Of a stretch of 64,000 nucleotides of DNA, positions 12,648-22,767 are shown one piece after another. The translations under genes and the position numbers were made by a program. Origin of the DNA: Poa pratensis (lineage: Eukaryota > Streptophyta > Magnoliopsida > Poales > Poaceae); assembly GCA_947311845.1 (NCBI GenBank), contig CAMZMU010000080.1, positions 46,173,588 through 46,237,587 on the forward strand. The letters are read 5' to 3'. The notes below the pieces were generated by a model that was not told where the DNA came from, did no database searches, and saw only the letters and a program-made list of their open reading frames with translations. How positions within the stretch are numbered: the stretch's first letter is position 1; every line of letters starts with the position of its first letter.

Positions 12648-13828
12648 TGTAACATCCCAAAATTGTAACCCAGCTTTATTAGTCAAATTTGTGGGCCAAC
12701 AAAAACTTTTGTTATTTTTGTGTGTTTGATGTTTGTGCTTGCTTGTGTTGGTTTGTTTGCTAAAACAAAAATGTAAAGAAAAGAAAAGAAACATAATAAA
12801 AAGTTCCCACATAAAATCTTGTGACAAAAGTCACACAAAATTCATCCTGTCAAGAAAATAAAATTTTATTTTTAAAACAAGTTCAGAGGGGTGACATGTG
12901 ATCACTCTCTCTTTGTTCTCATATTCTTTTCCCTCCCAAAAATATTTCTAAAAATCCTAATTTCAAATTCCATTTCTTTCTTTATCTTTCCCAAATCACA
13001 AAATGTGCCATGTTGCACATATCCAATAAATTCTAGCACCCTACCAAAAATCCATGCTTTATACTTGTGAATCAAGTATGGAATTAAATTCAAGAAATTT
13101 GAATTTAATTTTCATTGAGACGATTCATCGAGCACATGGTGGGCACTGCCCGTGTTCATCCCCGATCCACGAAACCGAGCTCCAATCAGTCGATTGGATG
13201 GATCCCTGCATCCATTTCTTGCTCCACACTCTCCCCCTCACTTCCCTCACTTGCCAGAGCATGAAGGAGGCGTGCCATTTGGTCGTTTTGCTCGTGGCCG
13301 CCGCTGTCCGCACGCCACCGTGCTGTCCACCCCTGGCCGTCGATGAAAACGTGCGGAGGAGGCACCCCGCTGGCCCAGCCCTGCACCACTGCAACCCCTC
13401 GCCCCTCACCGCACTCGTCTGGACGGAGGTGACCGCGCCCTGACACCCTGAGGCGCCGTGCGCCAGCCGCCATGTCAACGCTCGCCAAGCTCTGGCCGCG
13501 CGTGGACACCGACGCCGTTCCTCTCCTCCACGCCACCCCAGCTCGCGTGGCTCGTCGCAGACGCGCCTCTGCCACCCAGCAACCTCAGGGACACGTCCCC
13601 GTCAGCCCTCGTGGCCTGCAGCAGCCGAATCGATCCGTCCACTCCGCGGACGCGCCATGGACGCCGTGCCGTGTCGAGCTCGCTCTCGCAGCCGCGCGTG
13701 CACCCCTCTACCCCTAAACCCTAGCTAGACACCCTACGGTCGTCGCCGTGCAGCACCGCCACCAATGGCGTGCTATCCCCCTCCCTAGACCACTCCTGCG
13801 CCCAGTCCACCGCACGCCATGGTTCGGC

Positions 13829-13836
13829 TATAAAAA
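13829..13836 (+). promoter_or_regulatory. TATA box of the chromovirus LTR promoter
   Basis: TATAAAAA lies in GC-rich surroundings, with the likely start about 25-35 bases downstream in a CT-rich CACACCTCACC context. The same box is in the 3' LTR at about 23947. The U3/R boundary is inferred from it. Confidence 0.6.
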
Positions 13837-15324
13837 GCCACCGCACCCGTGCCTCCACACCTCACCACCGCTCACTCCAGCACCCCTCCCTCACTCTCCA
13901 CCCCTCAGTGCACCGCTAGGAGAGCGGTGACGCTGTCCCGCAAGCCCAGGCCGCCTCGAGCGTCCTCGATTTCTCGCCGGAATCGAGGAAGAGGTCGAGC
14001 ACGGACAGGTCGTTGCTCGCGTCCCCTCTCCCCTCTCTGGCCCATCCTAGCCTCACCATTACCCCCGCACTTACCCGCCGCCGTTTCCCCGTGTTTTGCA
14101 CAGACGCGAGCAGAAAGCACCGGAGTTGCAGCACGGCCGCGGAGGTGGAGTTGCTCGCCGCCGCCAGAAGCTTCCCCAGCAAGCACACCTCATCCCAGCT
14201 TCCCCACGATCTCCGCCATCGATCTACCTCTTTTCCGCAGCCTCCCGAGCCCTAGGTGAGTTTCCCCGTGCTTCTCGCCGTCGCCGGAGCCGCGGCGCCG
14301 CCCGTCTGAGGTCGTCGATGACCGCGAGCTCCAGGCGCCGTTCGATCGAAGATCAACGGTAGCTTACCGGTTCGCGTAATCAGTCGCTGACTGGTGGACC
14401 CCACCCGTCAGCATTTTAAATTTAAAACGCGCGCGCGGAACGTTCCGTTGAGTCACTGACGGGCGGACCCCACCCGTCAGGGTTTTCTTCTTTTCCAGCG
14501 TTTTAGAATTTCCAAATTCCACTGCTTTTCAGTACTGGTTCCAGATTAGAAATTCAATAACTTGAGTTCTAGAAGTCCAATTAAATCAAACCAAACTGCT
14601 CTGGAAAGCTTATAAAATTCTTTAACTCACCAAAGTGGTCTCATCTCATTTAATTAAATAATAAAAATGCATTAATAAAAATGCTCCAGAAGGTTTAAAA
14701 CACCAAACCTTTGTTTCTGGAGTTATATAAATCCAAATAACTTGAAACCAATTTTGGTAGCTTTGTATTAGGATCCTTTAGCTCCCAAATTTTGGTATAA
14801 TTAATTGAGTAGTCTAAAATCCTTAGCCTTTGGTTGAACTTCAGTGCACCCTTCTGCACTAAACCAATTAGTGTGATTTATTAGTAGGTCCAATTAAACT
14901 CAAACCAATTTTGTTAGATCACTTACCAAGGTTAGTTTCCCTAAAAGGATTTAATTTTTGGAGCAACCTAATTTGTTTGGTAGCTAAAACTTGTTAAAAA
15001 CCTTCTGAACTAAAACAATGTGTAGGGAGTTTGGTAACTCCAAATGACCCCAATCCAATTGGGTGATCTTCTACACATCAGTAGCTACCCATAGAATTTT
15101 AGTTTGAATTTTTGTGACAAACATAGATTAAATGGTGAATTAATTGGTGTACAACTAGTTTCTGCCTTAGTTTGAAATAATTAAATAAAGATTAATTCAA
15201 TTAAAATTAAAACCACCTTGTGTTGCTTGATGTGTGCAGTAGCTATTGTGGCATTTGTGATTGTAATGCTGTGTTGATGCTTGAGCTAGAGTAGTGATGT
15301 TGTTTTGCTTGCTTAAACGTTTAG

Positions 15325-15405
15325 ACGATACCGCTGACGGATTCATCGAGGAAGGAGGTTTTGCTGAACCCGAAGATCAGGACCAGTACCACTTTGTTGA
15401 GCAAG
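15325..15405 (+). other. Exon-like segment inside the LTR (acidic peptide)
   Basis: An 81-base segment is preceded by TTTAG and followed by GCAAGC, a possible rare GC donor. One frame reads DTADGFIEEGG then FAEPEDQDQYHFVEQ. It is identical in the 3' LTR (25453-25533), although the surrounding LTR has diverged by indels. If joined to the segment at 16545 the frame stays open. No ATG is found in frame in the upstream GC-rich exon, so translation is uncertain. Confidence 0.35.
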
Positions 15406-16544
15406 GCAAGCTACTTCACTGAGCTTGCATTTATATACCTCTACTTTAATCTCTAGAGTTTTCAAAAGTATCGATGATTTTGGAAAAACCCCTTTTCAAA
15501 ACAATGAAAACTATTTTGCCCCCTATGTAGAAATATAGGGTAGTTATTTTACAACTATAGGATGGGAAAAACAATGTTTACTCAAAACCCCTTTGAAAGT
15601 ACTTGAATGAAGGTGAAGTACCGAAAGGTCGGTATGAAGGTGAAGAACCAGAGAATGGTGTTGTTTCTGGAAAGAAAAATGCACATTGTGTCCTTGTACT
15701 TACATCCCCAGCCAAAAATCTGTGCGACCACATTTACCCACATATGGGCAAGGGCGTAGTCATATAATTTGCTCGTGTTAGTACTGGATGCCTCAATAAC
15801 GAGGAGAACCTCGTTCCATGAGGGGATGGTCTGAGGACCTACCCCCTGACCTGGGTCCTCTTCATTGTAGTCTACCGGAAGCCGGTATGAACGTGTCGGA
15901 GGAAGAGGATTGAAGGGCTCCCTTGGGTCCGCCGGGCAGAACTACGAGTCCCCACACTTAGTTTCTGAGGATTTGAGTGTCGGTGGAAAGTGTCGTAGCG
16001 GCAGGGTCCTATACTAGCATGAGCAAAGGACAGGCTATGGCCGGGAACTCAACTTCGCATACCTCTGGTATGGCGGGACGTGGCTGACACGATGAGTGAC
16101 CGGATGGGTGTGGGAAAAGCGTACTACCTCTGCAGAGGGTAAAACTATTCGAATAGCCGAGTCCTCGGATATGGACAGTTGGGAAGAACTACTAAGGCCA
16201 TGTGCAAAGTTTTGCAAACTCTGGAGTTGTGTTGAGGAAATTGACTTGAAAAGGGTTATTTCCCACCTGTACCAATGAGTTGGTACGAGGTGGTGATGGG
16301 TTTGGAACCATAACCAGGTTATGGTTGGATACCGGAGGAGTTCCGGAGAAACAGCTAAAATGGCGTTTTCTTAAAGGATAGTTATAAACTTCTTCTCACC
16401 CCCTTTTTATTAAAAAGATTTTTGAGAGTTTTCAAATAAAAGTTTTTAAGAAATAAAAGCTAGTGCTTACTCAAGTTGGGGTAGTTTGCGAGTACAATCA
16501 AATGTACTCATATTGGTTTCGTCCCTGGCTATTGTCTTAGCCAG

Positions 16545-16597
16545 ATTTCGAGGAACCCTACGTTGAAGAGGAGTTTGGCGACGTCTATGCGAACTGA
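16545..16597 (+). other. Second exon-like segment inside the LTR, ending in stop
   Basis: A pyrimidine-containing tract ending in TTAGCCAG precedes 53 bases reading FEEPYVEEEFGDVYAN and then TGA. The reading is acidic like the segment at 15325, and the phase fits a splice between them (G|AT gives Asp). The copy in the 3' LTR at 26673-26725 is identical. Function unknown. Confidence 0.35.
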
Positions 16598-16862
16598 GAT
16601 CTTCATAAGTCAGCTGCCTGTCGGGTGTTGTTAGGATGGATTAGCCCTACTACCGTAGCTTCCGCTGAATAAAGATGATTGGCCCTTGAAGGCACCTATG
16701 TATAATTAGGCCTGTATGGCCAGGTTTGTAAGACTTTAAACTCGGTATTGTATGGATGTAAACTTTGATATTCAGTTCGGATTATGTGCAACGACAGACT
16801 GATCACGGGATCGTTGTGTTAAGCATAATCGGGTATTTCGGACGGCTAGTCCGGGGTCCCCA

Positions 16863-17126
16863 CAGAGCTGGTATCAGAGCCATCCTGACTTTAGGAGACC
16901 TTAGTTAACATGGGCGTTAGCTAGAGTTACAAAAGTTAATTTCTAAAACAAGGAAGTGAAGTATTTTCGAAAATTTCTTATCTCCCCAACCCCCATTTAT
17001 TAAAACCTTATACTCATTAAGAGTTGTCTTTTCTTGAACCTTAAAATTTTGCACACTTGTTACTCCATTAAGTTTACATTTGTCTCATGTCACTTAACTA
17101 ACTTAAAATTTTGCTTAAACTTGTAG
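16863..17126 (+). promoter_or_regulatory. tRNA-Met primer binding site and leader of the chromovirus
   Basis: TGGTATCAGAGCC at 16869-16881 starts six bases after the LTR end. The leader ends in CTTGTAG directly before the ATG of the extra ORF, a possible splice acceptor (AG at 17125-17126). Confidence 0.85.
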
Positions 17127-17978
17127 ATGGCACCCAACGTCACCGAGTTCGTCCAAGTTAGGAAGGACGGCCTGCTGATGTTCGAGCAGGACTTGTACGA
17201 GTTGAGCCAGATTTTGGGACGCCCTGTTCCAGAGTTTGAGGGAACTCAGGTCGATTCCCTCGGTGATGGGAACCTGTCCTGGCTCATCAAGTCGTCCGTC
17301 CGAGGCAGGATTCAGCCACCCCGCTCCAAGGACTTGGTCTACTCCACGATGGACACTACTTGGGTTGACGGTCTGACCCGAGTTATGCAGAGGCTGCTAG
17401 CCCGCCTTTGTGAGGAGCACAAGGACGAGCTGGTTGGCACTCGTTTCCAGTACTTCGGGAGGCGTGACGATGATGGAAACCCCACCTACCCGCGCAGCAC
17501 ACTCTCTTCGGCGAGTACATCACCGACATGGAGGTGCTACTTCACGACACCCAGGAGAACCTGCGCGATGCTAGACTCAAGGTTCACTTCCAGCGTAGCT
17601 CCCTCGACGATGCCCGAGTCCGTGAGACCCAGCTGAAGTGGGAGAATGACAATCTCCGCCTGAAGCTGGCCCGTCAGAGGAGGACTATCGTCAGGCTCCG
17701 CAAGAAGGTAGCAGAGCAGAACGAGATGATAGACGAGATGGAGCAGCAGGCGAACGAGATGGAGGAGGAGGCGAGGATCTCCGCAAGGAGAACAGTGCCT
17801 TCATCAGCGATGATGAGGACTACCTGAGGAGATGGATTACGAGGAGGAGGACGACGAGGAGGAGTTAGTTGACGAGGAGGAGGAGCCGTCTGAGCCAGTT
17901 CTCGAGGAGGAGGATCCCGAGGAGCCACCCTACGACTCAGACGTTGAGATCGTCGAGCCTGAGGTTCCACCTCAGTAG
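17127..17978 (+). pseudogene. Extra ORF upstream of gag: coiled coil with acidic tail
   Basis: An ATG at 17127 starts a reading in which the first part (to about 17500) is globular (FEQDLYELSQILGRPVPEF). After a frame change, a coiled coil follows (about 17528-17790; leucine/charge heptads such as ENDNLRLKLARQRRTIVRL). After another frame change the tail is almost entirely Glu/Asp and ends in VEPEVPPQ with TAG at 17976-17978. The order suggests one protein of roughly 280 residues broken by two indels. It lies before gag and carries no Gag, PR or RT motif. Additional ORFs are known in some plant LTR elements, best in the Tat group. I cannot match this one to a known protein. Confidence 0.6.
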
Positions 17979-18241
17979 TTGAGCGACGAGAGCACTACCT
18001 TAGGACTGTGTCGACCCCTATGCGAGTAGAGTTTATGTGATGGTTCCTAGGAAACCATGTTGTATGTACATTAGGTGTAGTAGGATGTTGTAAGCTTGAT
18101 GTGTGAACTCCTTGATGTGATGATTGTGTTGAATAAATGTGATGGTCTTGTTTGACTAGTGTTTCATCAACCACCCCCTTTGTGACTTCATCGTTAGCCA
18201 AAGCCTTTTTGCCTTGCCTCTTATATCGTATCTATTCCAGG

Positions 18242-19392
18242 ATGACGAACACTCGCCACAACCAGCACGCGACACCACCACCCCGCCGGAACCACCGCTG
18301 CCAACTGCTTGCGATCATCATGGAGGATCGCCAAGCTGCCCGGGAAGAGCGTCAAGCTCATCTCGCCGCCCTGCAGCAACTTGCCGCTGCCCACGCCAAC
18401 CAGAACCACAATGGTGGCAATGGTAATGGCGACGAGGGTGGAAACCAGCGCTCTACCCTGAGTGACTTCCAGAAGACCACGCCCCTACCTATTCCAAGGG
18501 ACTTCACCCCCTGGAAGCAGATGACTGGATCCGCACTATTGAGAACGACCTGGAAGTTGCCTCGGTGGGAGAGAATGAGAAGGTCCTGTATGCTACCCAC
18601 TACCTTGCTGGACCTGCAAGAGCTTGGTGGGAGACTACCAAGACCCTCCAGCACGCAGGTCATGTCATTACCTGGGAGGAGTTCAAGGACAAATTCCGCA
18701 AGAAGTTCATCTCTAGCGGTCTTATCGAGAGGAAGAAGGATGAGTTCCGTAAGCTAAGGCAGGGAGGCAGAGATGTGGTTGGTTATCTGGATGAGTTTAC
18801 CGATCTTGCTCGGTATGCTCCTGAAGATACCGACACGGAGAAGAAGAAGATGGAGCGTTTTCTGAATGGACTCCATGATGAGATGCAATGTGCCTTGGTT
18901 GTCCAGACTTCCGTGATCTGGAGTCACTTGTGGACAAGGCCATTCAGCTGGAGACCAAGCGCAAATCCATGTTTGAAGGCCGCAAGAGAAGGATGAATAT
19001 TCAGGAAGGTTCCAGCAGCCAGAAACCCGCACCTTCCAGCCAGCACCCAAGCCAGTTTATCGACCACCCCCAGCTCCACGTCCCAACTATCCCAACCGTC
19101 CCAACAGCAACAACAATGTCCCCCGCCCAAACATCAACAACAACTACCACCCCAATGGCAACAATCGTCCCGGAGGAAACACCACACTTTTACCCCTACT
19201 GCCAGCGTTGTCTGCTTTGAATGCGGCAACAAGGGTCATTACTCCCGAGACTGCCCCAATCCCAAGAGGAATGCTCCACGCCCCAATGCCCCTGCACCTA
19301 ATCCTGGACAAGGCCGAAATGGGAATGGAAATGGCAAGAATGCTGCACCCCGTGGCAATGCTGCTGTTGCAGAGGCCGCCTCAACCACATGA
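18242..19392 (+). pseudogene. gag: Chromovirus gag with CCHC zinc knuckle
   Basis: The ATG at 18242 directly follows a strong acceptor-like tract ending in TCTATTCCAG (18231-18240). An N-terminal Gln/Ala/Arg-rich helix (MEDRQAAREERQAHLAALQQL) precedes the retrotrans-gag domain (about 18565-18990, with LAGPARAWWE and FKDKFRKKFI). A Pro/Asn-rich linker follows, then the knuckle CFECGNKGHYSRDC at 19213-19254 (CX2CX4HX4C). Three or more frame changes break it. The final TGA (19390-19392) overlaps the ATG of the next frame as ATGA, but the surrounding indels make that overlap uncertain. Gag packages element RNA in virus-like particles. Confidence 0.85.
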
Positions 19393-22300
19393 CCGAAGCC
19401 CAGGAAGCGCCAGATGTTGTGCTGGGTACGTTCCTTGTCAACTCAGTACCTGCAACTGTCCTGTTTGATTCTGGTGCTACCCATTCCTTTGTTACCAAGG
19501 AGTTTGTTGTTAAGGGAGGTCTAGTCGGGAGCTCTTGTCCAAACCCCTGCTTATACAAACCCCAGAGTTCCTAGTAGAGACCAAGCTGTTTTGTCCCGAC
19601 GTCTCTCTTGAGATCAAAGGAGAAAACTTTCCAGCCGATCTAATCATTCTAGGAACCCAAGGCATAGATGTCATTCTGGGCATGAATTGGTTAGCAAAGT
19701 ATCATGGTCGTATCGACTGCGCCAGAAGAGCAGTATCTCTCACCACAGACCAAGGAACCGAAGTGGAGTATGCATCACAAGCCAATCCATCCAACCCTGT
19801 TGTCATGAAGGTATAGCCCGACCAACCTAGATGAATCCGTGTTGTCCACCTATTCAAGGATGTTTTCCGGAGGAATTGCCTGGTATGCCACCAGACCGGG
19901 ATATTGAGTTCGTGATTGAACTTATTCCTGGAACAGCCCCTATATCCCAGAGACCCTACCGGATGAATCCAAAGGAACTGATGGAATTGAAGAAGCAGTT
20001 AGCTGATCAGCTCAGCAAAGGTCTGATTCGCCCAAGCGCATCACCTTGGGGATCTCCCATCATCTTCGTGGACAAAAGAGACGGTACCACACGCCTGTGT
20101 GTGGATTATCGCAAGCTCAATGATGTAACCATCAAGAACAAGTACCCCTGCCCAAGATCGAGGATCTGTTCGATCAGATGAACGGAGCCCGAGTCTTTTC
20201 TAAGATCGATCTTCGGACAGGTTATCACCAGTTGAAGATTCGAGAGTCTGACATTCCCAAGACCGCCTTCACCACCCGATACGGATTGTTTGAATACACC
20301 GTTATGTCCTTTGGCTTGACCAATGCCCCTGCTTATTTCATGAATCTCATGAATAAGATCTTCATGGAGTACCTCGACAAGTTCGTGGTTGTCTTCATTG
20401 ATGATATCCTTATCTACTCCAAGACGAAGAAGAGCATGCTGAACATCTGCGTTGGTTTTGGAGACCCTCAGAGAACACAAACTGTATGCCAAACTTAGCA
20501 AGTGTGAATTTTGGCTAAGTGAAGTGGCATTCCTCGGACATGTTGTGTCTGCAGGAGGAATCTCTGTTGACCCCGAGAAAATCAAAGCCATTCTAGACTG
20601 GAAATCCCCACCAGTGTGACGGAAATCCGAAGTTTTCTCGGACTGGCAGGTTATTACCGCAAGTTCGTTGAAGGATTTCCAGTATAGCCAAACCCATGAC
20701 CCAGTTGTTGAAGAAGATAAGAAGTTTGAATGGACCCAGAAGTGTGAAGATAGTTTCCAAGAACTGAAAAGAGACTGACTTCAGCCCCAATCCTAATCAT
20801 GCCAGACGTCACCAAGAGTTTCGACGTGTATTGTGATGCTTCACGTCTCGGACTTGGTTGCGTTCTGATGCAAGAAGGGAAAGTTGTGTCGTACCTGTCT
20901 CGACAATTGCGACCGCATGAAGAGAATTACCCAACCCATGACCTGGAGTTAGCAGCTGTGGTTTTTGCTTTAAAAAAATGGCGACCCTATCTTGTGGGTC
21001 ATCGCTGTGAGGTCTACACAGATCACAAAAGTTTGAAGTACATTTTCACTCAGAAGGAGTTGAATCTGAGGCAGAGAAGGTGGATGGAATTGATTAAGGA
21101 CTATGATGTCGGAATTCATTACCATCCCGGAAAGCCAACGTAGTTGCCGATGCCTTGAGCCGGAAGCCATGCACCCTGAATACCCTAATCCAAGCAGAGC
21201 AGCCAACCTTATTTAAGGAGTTCGAAGATTTCGGACTTGAATTGGTTAGCCATGGATATCTTGCCAACCTAGAGTTAGCCCCAACCCTGTTGGACCAAAT
21301 CAAGAGGCCCAGAAGGTCATGAGAGTATCGAGGGATTAAAAAGAAGATACCCTCGACAAAGCACCTGGTTTTGCCATAGATGCTGAAGGAGTTCTGAGAT
21401 TCAAAGGACGCCTGTGTGTGCCCGATGAAAGGAACTCAAGGGTCTGATCCTAAAAGAAGCCCACAATACCCCATACTCGATCCACCCCGGAGGAACCAAG
21501 ATGTACCAAGATCTTCGTGAGAAGTTTTGGTGGCATGGAATGAAGCGAGAAATTGGTTCTTTCGTGGCCAAGTGTGATATCTGTCAGCGAGTCAAAGCAG
21601 AGCACCAGCGCCCTGCAGGATTGCTCCAACCCCTTAAGACCCCCGAGTGGAAATGGGATGAAATTGGAATGGATTTTATCACCGGACTTCCTAGGTCAAA
21701 CCGAGGCCATGATTCAATCTGGGTCATAGTCGATCGATTGACCAAGGTTGCCCATTTCATTCCTGTCAACACCACTATAGAGGGAACCAGCTAGCAGACT
21801 TGTATATTTCCAGAATAGTAAGCCTGCACGGAGTGCCTAAGAGGATTGTATCTGACAGAGGCACGCAGTTCACCTCACGATTCTGGAAAGCTCTTCATGA
21901 AGCCCTCGGAACCCACTTATCATTCAGCACAGCCTATCACCCTCAGACCGGAGGACAGACTGAGCGAGTAAACCAGATTCTGGAAGATATGCTTCGTGCA
22001 TGTGTCCTAGCCTATGGCTCTAAATGGGAAGATTGCCTTCCGTTTGCAGAGTTTTCCTATAACAATAGTTATCAGTCCAGTCTGCAAATGGCCCCATTTG
22101 AAGCACTTTACGGCAAGAAGTGTCGTACACCTTGAACTGGTCCGAGACCGGAGAAGGAAAAGTGTTTGGACCAGATACCCTCCGTGAAGCCGAGGAGCAA
22201 GTCCAACTTATCCGTGAACGTCTCAAAACAGCCCAATCCCGTCAGAAAAGTTATGCTGATTCCAAGCGTCGTGATGTCACCTTTCAACCTGGAGATTTTG

Positions 22301-22745
22301 TCTATCTTCGGGTGACACCACTCAAGGGATGCAACGTTTCCATGTCAAAGGAAAGTTGGCACCCAGATATATTGGACCTTTCAAGATTCTTGCCCGTCGC
22401 GGAGAAGTAGCCTATCAGCTAGAGTTACCCCAGAGTTATCGGAATTTCATGATGTCTTCCACATCTCCTGCTCCGGAAGTGTCTTGAAGTTCCTGACCAG
22501 CCAGACGTTTTCAAGAACATTGACCACCAATCCATCGACCTGAACCATGATCTGACTTATCGTGAGAGACCGGTCAAAATTCTCGACGAAGATATTCGTC
22601 TCACCCGGAGGAACAAGATCAAGTTTTATAAAATCCAGTGGACTAACCACTCCGAAGAGGAAGCAACTTGGGAACGGAAGACTATCTTAGGAGCGAATTT
22701 CCCCACCTCTTTAGCACCTAAGCCCAGCCAATCTCGGGACGAGAT
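19389..22745 (+). pseudogene. pol: Chromovirus pol: protease, RT, RNase H, integrase, chromodomain
   Basis: Domains in order are protease with DSGATHSF (about 19467-19490); reverse transcriptase with the YRKLN box, SFGLTNAP and the FIDD catalytic pair (20394-20405); RNase H with [10 protein letters not shown], the [12 protein letters not shown] segment and YTDHKSL (20799-21143); integrase with a zinc-binding CDIC (about 21570), GMDFITGLP, SDRGTQF and TERVNQ supplying the DDE residues (21501-22135); and a chromodomain with IQWTNHSEEEATWE (about 22621-22675). The chromodomain after integrase is the mark of chromoviruses and steers insertion to marked chromatin. Repeated frame changes (near 20160, 20450, 20600-20800, 21140, 21300-21500, 21795, 22135, 22400) prevent translation as assembled. 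No catalytic motif seen is missing. Confidence 0.92.
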
Positions 22746-22767
22746 TTATTCTAAGGGGGGAAGGATC

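Larger units (their letters stand above)
12648..16862 (+). repeat. 5' LTR of the chromovirus
   Basis: The 4215-base LTR contains an AT-rich 5' part, a GC-rich gene-like island (about 13140-14480), an AT-rich intron-like stretch (14480-15320) and a final region with small exon-like segments. Many ORFs of 60-137 residues appear in the island on both strands, but they are Pro/Arg/Ala-rich frame shadows without domains and differ between the two LTRs through indels, so I do not annotate them as genes. Confidence 0.93.

Noticed and set aside
13054..14362. Dense overlapping ORFs on both strands in the chromovirus LTR
   Set aside because: High G+C removes stops in all frames; the readings change between the two LTR copies through indels and show no domain.
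19389..19392. ATGA stop-start overlap between gag and pol as programmed coupling
   Set aside because: Surrounding frames are full of indels and related elements normally fuse gag and pol; the overlap may be an artefact.
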